Assembly (NCBI RefSeq): GCF_019279795.1
Contig: NC_056743.1
Coordinates: 630,044,715 to 630,108,714, forward strand
Length of the DNA stretch: 64,000 nucleotides
Direction of reading: 5' to 3'
Source: Protopterus annectens
Lineage: Eukaryota > Chordata > Ceratodontiformes > Protopteridae
Shown here: positions 10,391 through 22,030 of the stretch, in pieces
Position numbering within the stretch: the stretch's first letter is position 1
How the letters are laid out: each line of letters starts with the position of its first letter
Program-made: the position numbers and the translations under genes
Notes under the pieces: model-generated
The model's input: only the letters and a program-made list of their open reading frames with translations
Told to the model about the DNA's origin: nothing
Databases searched by the model: none

Positions 10391-10854
10391 CGCATGCATG
10401 GTTTAACCAGTAACAGCAGTTTGTTTCATAACCTAGGTAACATTATGTTAAAAAACAAACTTTCTTTTCCCAGTCATTTATATTTATTTCTACTTTCCCT
10501 TAGCAGAAGGTTAGTTAACCTTGTGTTAGCTCAATGGTCTCTGTGTTTTAGACAGAATGCTACAAAATAGGGTGGGTCTGGCAATACACTGAAGAAGGGA
10601 CGGAGTTCAACTCTAAGGAGTCCAAATGACACTAAGTACAATGAGTACTCCCTTTGCCTATAAATAAAGCAAACTAGTATACTTAAAGTTCTGAAACTTC
10701 ATTAAAACTTCATATAGAAAATAATAAATAGCAATAAGTTAATTAGAACTGTTAAGTATTTTCATGTATGAACATTTCAGATTTAACCAGTATTACATTC
10801 TCAGCAGACCTGTATGTGCCTCCCTTCATGACATCATAATTCAAGCAGTTTAAT
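10391..10854. other. NOTCH1 intron, no recognised feature
   Basis: AT-rich intron sequence between the CA tract and the Penelope remnant. Nothing gene-like was seen on either strand. Confidence 0.5.
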
Positions 10855-11150
10855 TAATATCTTAAATGCCTGTACTTTAGTATGGCCTTAAAGTTAATGG
10901 TGTCATTCATACCATTGTGACCATTTGGTTGTATGATTAACTGCCAATTATATCTCTTTTTCTCTAGTCTAGTGTTTCTTATACTCTCATTAATAGAAAG
11001 TTCTACTTCATCAATAACCTGAGATATAAATTCAGTATGTCCATTATGCTTTCCAGAATGCTTATATAATTCCTTGTGGGATAGTTTGTTTAAGGCTAGC
11101 TTAATAATATTCACATCTCCTCTTATTATGGCTTTGCATGTTTATAATCC
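10855..11150 (-). pseudogene. Penelope-type endonuclease C-terminal remnant (probable)
   Basis: The minus strand stays open for about 86 codons and reads LNKLSHKELYKHSGKHNGHT, then ISQVIDEVELSINESIRNTR and LEKKRYNWQLIIQPNGHNGMND. The pattern H-x(n)-F-x-x-x-V-I-(D/E), then R-x-x-x-(L/E)-x-x-W-x-x-x-L, then P-x-G-x-N resembles the C-terminal part of the GIY-YIG domain in Penelope-like elements. It differs clearly from the element at 4931-7649, so it would be another lineage. No RT or terminal repeat accompanies it. The assignment rests on pattern recognition alone. Confidence 0.5.
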
Positions 11151-14084
11151 ATTACATTTCTAACTGTGCAAGGTAAATCATTATTTCATTTTTGTAGTCA
11201 GTGAACTCTTTGAACTGATATCGAGGACCAGTGACTGGATGGATAAAAGTGTCTATTCTATACTAGCAGTAGGTACAAATTACATGTTATTAGATAATTT
11301 TGTGTCATATATAGTGACATAGTTATTTACTTTCTTACAGCTGCTGTGTAGCAGACCACTAACCATTATATGCAGAGGGAAGCAAGGAATCATTGAGTCT
11401 CAGACCTTTACTGTTCCCCACAGTCTAATGGCCTCAGTCACAAGGCCCACTATTAGCCAGATCTCTTCTGCTGCCACTTTTGTGGTTCTTGCGTCTGAAT
11501 TTTCCACCTGGAAAATAGCTGCTCGTGCTTGACACATTCATAGCAGTGTCATTCCTGCCAAGTCCAAACACGTGCTGCCCCCATACTTCAGAAAGGAACT
11601 CTTCTCCACTTAAACAATGGTACTTGATAGTCATACTTTCCTGTTAAAAACACATGTATTGTTTTCACTTAATCACTGCAGATCACTGAATTGTCTCCAT
11701 TTACTGGATGTGAGTGCTACACTCCCTACTTTCTTCATTTTCATTACAATCTAATTTCTTTTTTGTATGTATGACTTCCATGACTATCATGCTGATTCTA
11801 AGCATGTTTCTGAAGTGGATGTGTGTGCTGCTTGGCTGCTGAGACTGATGATTTGCTTCAGTCCTCTCCTGTCACCTTCCTTCCAGTCCTGGCTCTCATA
11901 CATTTATAGCTAACTCCTTACCCTGGTTTCTACCTTCCCTTCCCAATCACATTGGCATACTCCCCTTTAATATGACTCTTGGAAATCATCAGACACCTGT
12001 ACTATTATCTAAGCAACCACTCTGCAGGGACTTGCAGCCACCCTCAGTAAAATTTGCTTCTAAATGATATTCAGCTTATTTCTATACATAACTGACATAT
12101 AATACCTTCATATGTCTTGCAACTTAAGCCAAACAGACTATTCTTTTCATACTGTTGTCTGTCTCTTCTGACCAATGACAGGTACCTTCTCATTTATTAT
12201 AATATTTTGCTCTACCCCCTCACCCTCAGTCACCATGTCCCCTCCTCTCCCACAGCTAATCACCTCTTCCTCAAATACTTCCTCACTACCAAGGCAACAA
12301 GTAATATTTCAAACATTTGCTCACTCATTCCACCTGTCATTTTGTCTTCCAAACTGTTCACACCTAACAACCCTCTTTTTCTATATCAAAACTATGCCAT
12401 CCCCACTCACCCTCCCAATCTCCAGTTCTCCTCACCCTCTATGTTCCATATATGAAAATGCCATCTAAACTCATCACCTCTTTACTTATGCTGTTAGTCC
12501 TTAGAACACTTCTGGATAGTCATTTATTACCCAATGATGCCCAGTCTGTAAGACATTACTAATCACATCATTCTGTGGTTTATTTGTTTACGTTTTTCAT
12601 ACAGTTTTCAAAAGACAGATCCTTACACCTAACTGAAAGCCATGATCCTTTTGGATGCTCCATCTCTAAGAAATCGCTGCACACATAATATGATCTATCC
12701 ACTCTCACTCAGGAAGGAAATGGGAGCAACGCTTATGTAAATTAGATGAAAGATGTATAGATCATTCAGATGTAGGTATTTTTGGCCTCAGCAATGAACT
12801 GCCTACTCTCCCTAATTCTATTGCATATTTATTTCATCTGTCTATCTATAAATCTTGCTCTGTTTGCTTTTTATTAATAGCAGTGCCTCCATAAGTTGGT
12901 TTCTGTATATTATTGCACATTTGTATGAAATACTGCTATGTAGTTTATAACTTTTAGAGCAGTCAACTAACAACTTTGAGCCCTTTGTATTTCAAAAGTA
13001 GGGATTATTAGCTGAGCTGTGCAAACAAATACCCATATTTATTGGAGCTGAGGTAAATGTGTTATTCTGTTATGATTCAGACATTCTAAAAGTATGTCTT
13101 GATGGTCTGTCTTATATAAATCAACTTGATGCCTTCTGGTCCTACTTAAGAAAGCTTAATCGCTGAACTACAGGGCATATTCCCATGCCATGTAGAAGAC
13201 CCAAGATGAAGAATCTGATAGTTATAATTTATCCCCTGTGTATCATAAAGACTAAAGCCGTGTCCCTTAACCTTTTATAGTTAAATTTGACTTATAAATT
13301 GTCTCTAGTCCCGGCCAATATTTTTGCCTTCTGTTCCTTCACTGTGCTCATTTAACCCCTGGTTCTCAGTTTGAAGTTCTGTCTTCCACAGTTTTTAGCA
13401 GTGAACAGTATAAAACATCTATTAGATTTGCAGCAGGGCTCTAGCCAGGTGACAGTGCTAATTCTGTTTTTTGTACTTCCTCCTTCTCAGAAGAGGCATA
13501 TTGTACAGGTAACCAGGGCTTGTGGTTCAAGACATTGTGATTTGACAAACCCTGTGTTATCTGATACGTCTTCTGCACTAAGTATTTTCCAGAATTTTCT
13601 GCATTAAGTGCACAGAATAGTTGGCAATCTATATGATTCTGTGCAATGACTTTTTCAAGACATTATGATTCTAGTGAAATGAGGTTTCAATCATCAAAAA
13701 TCTCAGAACGTCTTATGACTCGTCTAGCAATAATTACCAATTACCTGTCATTTGTCACTAAAAAAACATAATCGATGGGTCCTCTGTTTACTTTGATTGG
13801 CTGAGTAGCAGCTTAATGATGTAAGAGCAGTCATCCTAATGACATGAACATATAATTTATATAAGCTTCCATGTGATTTGCATGGAAATAATAGCCTAAT
13901 GAGTGGTTTGCATCTCAGAACTGCACTGCTTCCAAAGGAGAGACACATATGTAATTTGTTGATGATCTGAATGATGGCATTTCCTGTTCAGCCCATCTAT
14001 ATGATTTTTTTTTTCATTTTGCAGTGGTTTGTACCAGTCTTTATTTCTTTTAGTCTCTTTAAAACTTCCCAGGCAGTGGCATGT
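11151..14084. other. NOTCH1 intron, unannotated
   Basis: Intron between the two NOTCH1 exons. 11860-12480 is pyrimidine-rich on the plus strand (many CCTC/TTCC runs) and so looks open in two frames, but it shows no codon-level pattern or domain. No repeats shared with other parts of the window were recognised. Confidence 0.5.
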
Positions 14085-14090
14085 AGTTAC

Positions 14091-14223
14091 CTTGTGTGCC
14101 CCAAGGACAGGAGCAGTTGTAGCCATTGATCAGGTCAATGCATCTACCTCTATTCTGACAGGGCTGCGATGAACATTCATCGATATTCTGTGAACAGTTA
14201 TTCCCGTTGTAACCAGGAGGACA
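14091..14223 (-). CDS. NOTCH1: NOTCH1-like exon encoding the preceding EGF-like repeat
   Basis: A 133-bp exon with acceptor TTTTGTCCTAG and donor GTAACT. It encodes [19 protein letters not shown], then [18 protein letters not shown] and SCPWGTQ, ending with the first base of a Gly codon. That base plus GA from the next exon gives GTQGQHCEIN, the continuous Notch reading. It holds the last two cysteines of one EGF repeat and most of the next, calcium-binding, repeat (NIDEC). CSSQPC fits the O-glucose consensus and [12 protein letters not shown] the Asp/Asn hydroxylation consensus. CQNRGRC has Arg where an O-fucose site needs Ser or Thr. The exon starts in phase 0 and ends in phase 1. Confidence comes from correct splice sites and frame-matched joining. 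Confidence 0.9.
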
Positions 14224-14859
14224 CTAGGACAAAACACACATAGAAATCCTTTTAAAAACAGAATTCTCCCTTTATCACGTTAAAGGTTTAAAGCACTTCT
14301 AAATGAAAAATTGAAAACTAACAGACATGAAGCAATCCCATGAAAACAGAATGTATATCCCCAGAAAAACTGCTCTGTTTCTTTAGTAAAAGAAGAATGT
14401 GAGAGCAGTGAGTGATTTCAACAAAGAGAATTCTGAAATCTGAAATAAAACAGTTACTACAACTGAACAGTTAATTCATTTGACAGATGCAGTCTTTTAC
14501 ATTAGTTCATATCATGCAATAGTAGATAGCTGTCTACATCTACCTAATGTCTAGCACTTAGAAATATGCTGTTCTTACTTGGAAAGCTGACCAGTTCAAT
14601 TGTTTTCTGTTGCATGAGATAAGGGATTTCATCAATGCTAAGGCAGGGATGGCTAGTCTTGTAACCCATACGATCAGCCCCCCTGCACTTCATTCATGCT
14701 GAGGTAGTCAGAACTTGGCTTCTAGACAACATTAAGTTGACAAAAACATCAGTAAAGAACATTGAATTTTTTTCTGGTGTGGTGTTGTGTGTTTTTTAGA
14801 CAACATTAAGTGCCTCCAACCCCATGCCTTGCCAAAGTAATTGCGGCAGGCCTTATAAT
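14224..14859. other. NOTCH1 intron 5' of the exon, unannotated
   Basis: Sequence upstream, in gene orientation, of the 14091-14223 exon. No further EGF exon or repeat was recognised. Confidence 0.5.
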
Positions 14860-15225
14860 GGGTCTATATTACGTTGCCAAAAAACCTTTTCAATGAACAC
14901 CACATTGTTGACATGTATTCAGTGAAATTCAGTTCTATGATTCACTGAATACTTACAGGGCAAAGATGTAGTTGGCCATTTACAGAAGTTTCCCCCTCTT
15001 CTCCACTGTAGTGTGATCTTGGAGTTGGTATATTTAGTTAGGGGGTGTGGGGAGAGCAGCCCCCCACATGGGTGGGTTTGGTTTAGCTAGATTTAGGTCC
15101 TTTGGGTTGCAGGGCAAGTATTTGTTTGCCCTTTAACTATTCAGTGAATCGTGGAAGTGAATTTTGCTGAATACGTGTCAACAATGTATTCGCTGGAAAG
15201 GTTTTTCACTGACGTAATATAGACC
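14860..15225. mobile_element. MITE with about 100-bp terminal inverted repeats (GGGTCTATATTA family)
   Basis: Left TIR 14860-14964 starts GGGTCTATATTACG; right TIR 15125-15225 ends CGTAATATAGACC. The two arms pair along most of their length, sharing ATTGTTGACA, GATTCACTGAATA and GGGCAAA. Flanks CCTTATAAT and TGTTATAAT agree at 7 of 9 positions, consistent with a decayed 9-bp target duplication. The central 160 bp include a GTGGGGAGAGCAGCCCCCC stretch and no coding. A second member is at 57207-57658. Confidence 0.8.
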
Positions 15226-15982
15226 TGTTATAATTACTCTTGTCCTAGACCAGCAACATCATATGTATCCTACTACAGTTTATCACTTTAGGTAAAGATT
15301 ATGATTTGCAGCCCTCAGACCTTCTGGGGGGGGTGGGGGGGGGGTTTGGCCCTTCCAAACTCCCTAACTCTCCAATACCATAATACACTGATTCCACAGA
15401 CATACAGCAGTGGACAAAAGTGAACAAACCCACTGCAGTTCACCACTGCATTGTTCATTGTTACTCAATGTAGATTCAGTATAGCACTTGCTTCTACTGG
15501 CAGTTAGGCAGGCTTCTCGGAAGTCTGTGCAGTTGAAGGAAAGTGGTTAACAAAAATATTTAGTGAATCAAAGCAGTGATTAGCCAATATATTATTGTCA
15601 GCATCCATATCAGTGACTGCTAATGAGTATAATAAAACAAGACCAGATGCATTAAATAAGAACTAGTATCAGCAAGTCTAAATGAGACAGAAATCAGTGC
15701 CAGCACTAAGCATAGGTAAAACATCGTAAGCATTGTATCACAGAGCTGTAACAAGGGATTACAGTGTCCTGAGCAATAAAGCCATGTGTAACTCCTCTGC
15801 TGTACCTTGATTGCTTAATAACAGTTTATACACTGTAATGTGGCAGCAATGAGTTATTATGAAGTAGCTTGATAACTCGTTGCTACCTTTGAAGAAAACA
15901 GTCTGACGGTTTACAAGCTCTCATTAACACCTATGTGGTGTGGAATGCTACACCTCTAGCAGCCTACGCACATCCTTGCATT
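15226..15982. other. Unannotated intergenic or intronic sequence
   Basis: Contains a G-homopolymer-rich stretch at about 15328-15348. No gene-like signal was seen. Confidence 0.5.
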
Positions 15983-16040
15983 TATAGGTTCATAGGAGGG
16001 TACTAGGCTATTGGCTCTAGGGCCTTTATAAGCCTAGCCA
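15983..16040 (-). mobile_element. LINE A 3'-end fragment (tail only)
   Basis: ATAGGTTCATAGG, a TACTAGGCTAT block and AAGCCTAGCC match, on the minus strand, the last 60 bp of the LINE at 31873-34000. It is either an extremely 5'-truncated LINE A insertion or a SINE borrowing the LINE A tail. Confidence 0.7.
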
Positions 16041-18365
16041 TCTTATACCCGTGTTCTCTTATTCAAAGCATTTTCTGAAAAATCAACAATCACATAGCAA
16101 TGTTATCAGTAAAACATATTCTTTCTATTAATAATAGTCAGTGCATTCATAGTCTTTCCATAATTTTATTTTTTGCTAAACTTTCATGAGCAAATTGTCA
16201 TATCTTGGAAACTGTACAACTCATACATATATTATTAGAACAGATAACCAGATTATTATTATGTTATGTTATATTGTTAACCGGTCACAAGTTTTTACCA
16301 CAACAAGAAATTCCTCTCTGAATGCATGTTTATTGAGATTTTTGCACAAATATGAAAAGATATGTTTAATTGTATAATTAGCAATACAAAGAATATAGAA
16401 TTTCTCTCGAGATGTGCAACTTGTACTGCAACAATCAATGACAGTTTTCTTCAACAACATATAATGTTCTGCCTGATGTCATGCAATAGTTTGTAAGGCA
16501 CTTGTTTTGAAATATTAAGTACATGTAGAAATATTGCTTACTTTCATAACTACTGACAAACAACTAGCAATATCTACAGTATAGTGTGATATAAATGGAC
16601 ACTAACAATGAATTTTCCTGTCTCCCACTGTGGAATTTCATACCATATTCTTCAGTAGCACGTTGGTCTCCCATTTATGAAAATATACTATACATTTAAA
16701 AATATGAATCATGAGTGGAAAACAGTGATTAATGTTTCTAATGCAGGACATGGTAGGTTAACAATTTTAGTGTCATTTTTTTATTAAGTCCTTACCCTTT
16801 TTATTATTGCCTATTACTAGTGGGGTAAGTTGTTTTGCTAAAGAAGCCAAACCCAAAAAATTTCTGGACACCATAGGGAGCTATGGATGTTAACTGGAAG
16901 CATACAAAAAGGTTCTAAAGGTTTGAATAAGTTAAGCAAATTGGTGCCTGTACGGCCTCCTCTTGGCCCTACCCCTTCTATAACTCTGTAGTGTCTGCAA
17001 ATGATAACCACACATAGTTGAAAAGTAACAGCTTTTCAGGATGATGGGTGCTGGGAAAGCTCTAATATGACTGGGTTCTAAACATATGCGAACAATCACA
17101 TGCTGTTCAGAGGCACATGACCGGGTTCTAAACATATGCGAACAATCACGTGCTGTTTAGAGGCCTGGCATGCACGCATGTAATATTGTCATACTGCTTT
17201 TCCATAGCAGGCTGTACAGCTTTTCCCTTTCACTTTTGCACTCTCAGCTGTGGAAAAAGTGAATCTACATATTTCCACTGCAATCCAGTCCTTATCTTTG
17301 TGGAACATTCTAATCAAATTAGTTATAAAGGCATTAGGGCCAAATGCAGTGTTTCAGTACTTAGTTAAAGCACTTTTAAAGGAAAAAATTAGTCAGTCAG
17401 GTATCTGGTATGCTGTTTGCAAAATATTTCTACTGCTGTTTAGTCTGCTTGTAAATAAGTACAAATCATGTATTTTTGTTATTTATTATAATTATTTTGA
17501 TATATTTATTTACCTAGACCTTTATTTTTGTGTTAAGAAAGTAGAATAGCCGATACTGAGTTACTGAAATGCAAAAGCTTTTGATCTTTTCTTCTTTAAT
17601 ACGCTCAAGACATTGTGTCTAAGTTTAGTACATGTACTAAAACAAAACAAAAACTTTGGGCATAAACATAATTCTTTCTGGTGAATTATTTTATTTTCTG
17701 CCTGTTATTTATATTACCTGTTTTACACCAGGTCCGGCTAGCTGTTATCATTGCTGAGACTGCTCATTGTTACATCACAGCTGCTTAGAAAAAAAATGCC
17801 CATCTATGAATAAATTACTTCTGAATTCTGTACCAGAAATATTTCAGTGCTGAGGATAGAGTGGAACTAGAAATACTGCCTACCAAATATTCTGCAGTAT
17901 GCTATACCACAGGTTGTGTACAACACTTTTACTTAGAAAATATCATGTTCGGATTTAAAAAAAAATACGAAAATAGACACAAAAGCCGGGTATAAACATC
18001 ATTCTTTCCTGTGAATTAAAATCTATATTATTTTATTCTCTGTCTCTTATTTATAATACCTGTTTTTATTAAAAGGAATGCTTCAATTCATGTTTGTTTG
18101 TTTTCTTGAAGTGTATTAGATCACACAAGAATTTCAAGCATATATATGACATCAAAGATTAAATAATTTAAATTCTCACAAATATGCCCAGTAGCATTAA
18201 CATGCTTCTTTTGGTTAGTTTAGTGGCTTACTCATGAAAGGTATCCTGATCTACTACAATGTTCTGATTGTAAAACCTGCTATATGCACACTTTGTCATG
18301 ATATTTATTGCCTTTTCTGTTTTTGCCATTTAAGTTCATGTGTTTCACATTTTAGTCATACACCC
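16041..18365. other. Unannotated AT-rich sequence with two local duplications
   Basis: No exon or element end was recognised. A 50-bp tandem pair lies at 17073-17164. A diverged direct repeat of about 80-100 bp occurs at 17650-17725 and 17965-18070 (shared ATAAACAT, ATTCTTTC, GTGAATTA, TTATTTATA and ACCTGTTTT). An 18-bp perfect palindrome TTTAGTACATGTACTAAA lies at 17624-17641. Confidence 0.5.
17073..17164 (+). repeat. Tandem duplication, 50-bp period
   Basis: GGGTTCTAAACATATGCGAA begins at 17073 and again at 17123. The rest of the unit (ACAATCAC, GTGCTGTT, AGAGGC) repeats with few changes. Confidence 0.9.
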
Positions 18366-18633
18366 TGTAGATCAATATGTATGTATACCTTTAAGAAGCT
18401 TTCCATGGGCTTGCACATGTGTATAAATACTGAGCACGTGCGAGCCAGACTGCCATTTTGTAGAGATCTGTTGAGATGTAAGCACGCATGTATGTATGTA
18501 ATAGACTGTCAGTTAATCAGTTTGTTTATATTTTATGTTGCTGCTATCCACCCTGATGTGTTTCCATATAATAAAGCATATAAACGAACTACCCTGCCAG
18601 TTCGTCTTGAATCATAACATAGGACGAGCAACA
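18366..18633 (+). repeat. 5' LTR of the gypsy element
   Basis: Begins TGTAGATCAATATG and ends GACGAGCAACA, giving the usual TG...CA ends. A TATA-like GTATAAATACTGAGC lies near 18421, and a polyadenylation signal AATAAAGC near 18570. About 268 bp. It differs from the 3' LTR by scattered substitutions and a small indel (a GTATGTAT duplication), consistent with considerable age. Confidence 0.92.
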
Positions 18634-18652
18634 TGGTGTCAGAATGGGATCC
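18634..18652 (+). promoter_or_regulatory. Primer-binding site, probably tRNA-Leu
   Basis: TGGTGTCAGAATGGGATCC follows the LTR directly. It resembles the complement of a vertebrate tRNA-Leu 3' end (TGGTGTCAGGAGTGGGATT) with few mismatches. Confidence 0.7.
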
Positions 18653-19178
18653 ATAATCAAGACTAAGAGGCACTCAGTTAATGTTGGAGGAATATAGAGG
18701 AATGGATCATCCCTACTACTCACAAAACAGGTCAGAAATGAATTCCAGGTACTAAAACTTGCTTAAATGATTTCTTACTTGAAGAATATAAAACAAAACA
18801 CTCAAAATGCTCAATTTAAATTTCTAGTTAAACAAAATGTCCGAAAATGCGACATATTCATAAAAATATTCTAAATAGTTATGAAAATGTTTGAAATAAT
18901 GTCCGAATCAAATAAAATGTATAAAATAAGGAAAATGTCCAAATTTTTTCGCTATGTGCTACTTTTTCGCATTAATTAAAGCTATTCGAGATATATGAAG
19001 TATACAAAGTGTTCACAAGTTTGTGCAGTATTACAATATAGTTATTTTGCAAAATACAGCTATTTTAAAGCATATTTCTCAAAGTACAGTATTTCAAAGC
19101 GTTTATTGTGCATTTGAATGTTATTACAAGTACTTGGTATGTGTGCATGTTCATTATGTTTTACTATAATTTGTTGGC
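18653..19178 (+). other. Gypsy 5' leader
   Basis: Untranslated stretch between the primer-binding site and gag. It is AT-rich, and 18830-18950 repeats an AAATGTCC motif several times. No reading frame was recognised. Confidence 0.5.
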
Positions 19179-20110
19179 ATGGCAGAAGGCTTTTGTAGAC
19201 CAGCTCCACATGTGTTTGATGATATTATTGCAGAGAACTGGAGAGTGTTTGAGCAAGAGAACAATATTTTCATACAAGTTGCATTTTCTGATAAAGATGC
19301 ATGTACAAAGGCATTTATTATGCTTAATTTAGCTGGTTCAGAGGCCATGGAAAGAAAGGGTTCATTTGTGTATGCACCTGCTGTGTATGCAGGGGAGGGG
19401 GAACTGTCATATAGTGGTACCGACTGAATCAAAGAAAGACCCCCAAGTGCTTAAAATGTAAATTTTGAGAAATGTGTGACCACCAAACGAATATTACAAT
19501 GGAAAGGCATTTATTTTACACAAGGGATCAAAAGCATGGGGAAACTTTTACAGCATATATAAATGACTTGAGAAATAAGGCTAAAATATGCAGATTTGGT
19601 GATTTAAGGGATGAATTGAGAAAAGACAGACTTGTGTATGGTATTAAAGATGATGCTGTGAGAAAGAGTTTGCTTTGAGATAGTGATTTAACTTTGAATA
19701 AGGCTGTTGAGATCTGTCAAATATATGAGGTCACAGAAAAGCACACAAATATGCTTACAAATAATAAATGTGTGCTTCCAGTATCTTCTGAAGCTAATGT
19801 TGATTGTATGCAGCACCTGGTTAAAAGAAATAGGCCTGAGCACATGGGAGTATTGCAGGACCTGCAGCAGCCCCCTGGTAAATTCCGTAGCTTTTTAGAA
19901 AATTCTAGAGCACGCACAGTCTCAGTGAAGCACAGAGTGAGTCAGCAAACTCAAATCATGTGCCCTCACCTACTTTCCTAGTCAAGTCTCGTAATTGTGG
20001 TGGCAATCATGTGTCTAAAAAGAGAAAAGTGCTTAGCTTTTGGTCAGCAATGCCACAGATGTAAAAAGTGGAATCATTTCCAAAGATTTTATAAATCAAA
20101 GGAGGCTCAT
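19179..20110 (+). pseudogene. Gypsy gag remnant
   Basis: Starts MAEGFCRPAPHVFDDIIAEN and continues through several frames. 19472-19678 encodes a capsid-like stretch with YTRDQKHGETFTAYINDLRN and RFGDLRDELRKDRLVYGI, typical of gypsy Gag. Around 19985-20090 a damaged zinc knuckle reads NCGGNHVSK and then C..C..W..F. At least three stops or shifts interrupt it. Confidence 0.75.
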
Positions 20111-20269
20111 TCTTTTATTAAAAGAGAACATTCAAAGATATAAGTTTATCAATTAGAAAGCTGTGACTCTACGTTTTGTGTTGATGGTGTGTCTGTGCTT
20201 AATGAAACAGTCAATGCAGTAGATTTATAGTCAAAGAATTAAGTATTTTGTGCTGTTCAGATAAATGTA

Positions 20270-20728
20270 AGGCCCATAGACCTCAAAGCTGATACGGATT
20301 CAAAGTGCAATGTTATGTCAGCAGAAACATTTGCTAGAGTATGTGCTGGAGAGAAGCTTGATTTGGCAAAGTGTGCAAAACTTGTCGCTTATGGTGGTGA
20401 AGAAATTCAGACTGAAGGCTCAGTAGTGCTTTCATGTTACTCTGCTGGGAACAGCTATGACTTGGAATTTTACGTAGTCAAAAGACATGTGCAGTCATTG
20501 GTGGACTTTCAAGACAGTTTGAGAATGGGACTGATTTTACTTAATGAGGAAATACACCATGTAAGCTTAAAAGACCACTGTTCTAATTTTGCCCAGTCTA
20601 TTTTTTCTACCTATGCTGATCTTTCCGCAGACAAACTAGGCAAACTCCCAGTTGTGTACTCTGTAATGTTAGACCCTGAAGTCAGCCCAGTTATCAGACC
20701 AGCTCAGAAAGTTCCAGTAGCTATGTAG
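20270..20728 (+). pseudogene. Gypsy aspartic protease and linker to RT
   Basis: The frame reads DLKADTDSKCNVMSAETFAR near 20280, the site of the retroviral-type protease motif. The catalytic triad usually reads DTG or DSG and here reads DTD, so the enzyme would probably be inactive even without the stops. The frame runs on to LGKLPVVYSVMLDPEVSPVI and PAQKVPVAM, the standard lead-in to gypsy RT, and ends at a stop. Confidence 0.75.
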
Positions 20729-21330
20729 AACAGAATCAAAGCTGAGTTAGACAAAATGGTGCAGCAAGGTGTGATTTATCCAGTTAACGAACCAACTGAA
20801 TGAGTATCTTCCATGGTAGTAGCTCATAAGAAAAGCTCAGATGATATCAGAATAAGTATTGAGCCACAAGATTTGAACAAAACACTGAAAAGACGTCATC
20901 ATCCAATGGGTACAGTCAAAAAAGTCACTGCTGTCATGCCAAATGCCACTGTTTTTTCTGTTTTGGATGCAAAGAGCTCATTTTGGCAAATTTTGCTTGA
21001 CCGAAAATCTTCATTACTAACCACTTTCAGTACTCCTTTTGGCAGGTACAGATTTTTGAGAATGCCATTTGGGATAAATTCTGCCAGTGAAGTCTGGCAT
21101 GGAACAAATTTTGTCTGGTTATCTGTGTGCTACTATAGTAGATGATATTCTAGTAGGAGGTAATGGTGAAGTCGAGCATGACAGACACCTCAAGAAAGTT
21201 CTGGAAAGAGCACATGAGTGAATCTTAAGCAGAATCTTCAGAAGTGCAAATTTAGGCAACAAGAAGTTATTTATGTTGGTCATTTGTTTACCAATTCAGG
21301 CTTACGACCAGATCCTTCCAAGCAAACAGT
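20729..21330 (+). pseudogene. Gypsy reverse transcriptase, frameshifted
   Basis: Recognisable motifs are ISIEPQDLNKTLKRRHHPM, VFSVLDAKSSFWQILLD, TTFSTPFGRYRFLRMPFGIN and, in another frame, IVDDILVGG at about 21136. The shift falls between the PFG block and the VDD catalytic motif. A further stop precedes the connection region near 21220. Confidence 0.85.
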
Positions 21331-22030
21331 AATTCTTGAGATGCTAGCTCCAGACAATGTTCAAGCCCTACAACATTTTCCTGGCATGGTTATCTACATA
21401 GGCAAGTTCATTTCAGACCTGAGCCAACTTTTAGAACCAGTCAGAGAATTGACATGCAAAGATGTATCCTGGTCATGGTTAGAACAACACCAAAGAGCAT
21501 TTGATGTCCTGAAACAGAGAATTGCCAGTCAACCAACTCTTAGATACTATGATGTTCAAAAACCAGTTATTCTTTCTTGTGATGTTTTGAAGTTTGGTCT
21601 TGGTGCAGTCATTCTTCAAGAGGGTAGACCAGTAGCCTATGCATACAGAACTCTAACTCAAACTGCAGTATGCACAGATAGAGAAAGAACTCTTGGCAAT
21701 TGTGTTTGCATGTTCGAAGTTGCATGATTATATTTATGGCCAACCTATTCAAATCAAAACAGATCACGGACCTCTAGTCACTATTTTGAGAAAGCCCTAT
21801 GCATACAGCTCTTGCCAGATTGCAACATATGATAACACAAAAGGCAAACTCCTTTCTCTTGCTGATACTTTATCCAGATCACCCAGAAATACCACTGAAC
21901 AGCATGAAAATGAGCAACTTGATTTTGAAGTCATGGAAGTGACAAATCTTTCTTCCACATGTCTTGATGAGCTTATAATTCACACAGCTTCAGATCCAAT
22001 TCTTCAGAAGCTCAACCACTTTATCAGTTA
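21331..22030 (+). pseudogene. Gypsy connection and RNase H region
   Basis: Motifs in order are FISDLSQLLEPVRELT, VSWSWLEQHQRAFDVLK, ILSCDVLKFGLGAVILQ (RNase H strand 1), PVAYAYRTLTQT, then after a frameshift at about 21700 IVFACSKLHDYIYGQP and IKTDHGPLVTI. GKLLSLADTLSRSP closes the domain. Confidence 0.85.

Noticed and set aside
10283..10570. Open frame rich in Thr-His repeats
   Set aside because: It is a translation of the (CA)n tract and carries no other coding signal. The same applies to frames at 25009-25224, 30155-31016 and 39322-39579.
12117..12468. Two overlapping plus-strand frames of about 100 codons
   Set aside because: The region is pyrimidine-rich, which removes stops in several frames. 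No domain, splice signals or codon pattern support coding.
16932..17135. Arg-rich minus-strand frame near the 50-bp tandem duplication
   Set aside because: Short, compositionally odd, spans the tandem duplication and resembles no known protein.
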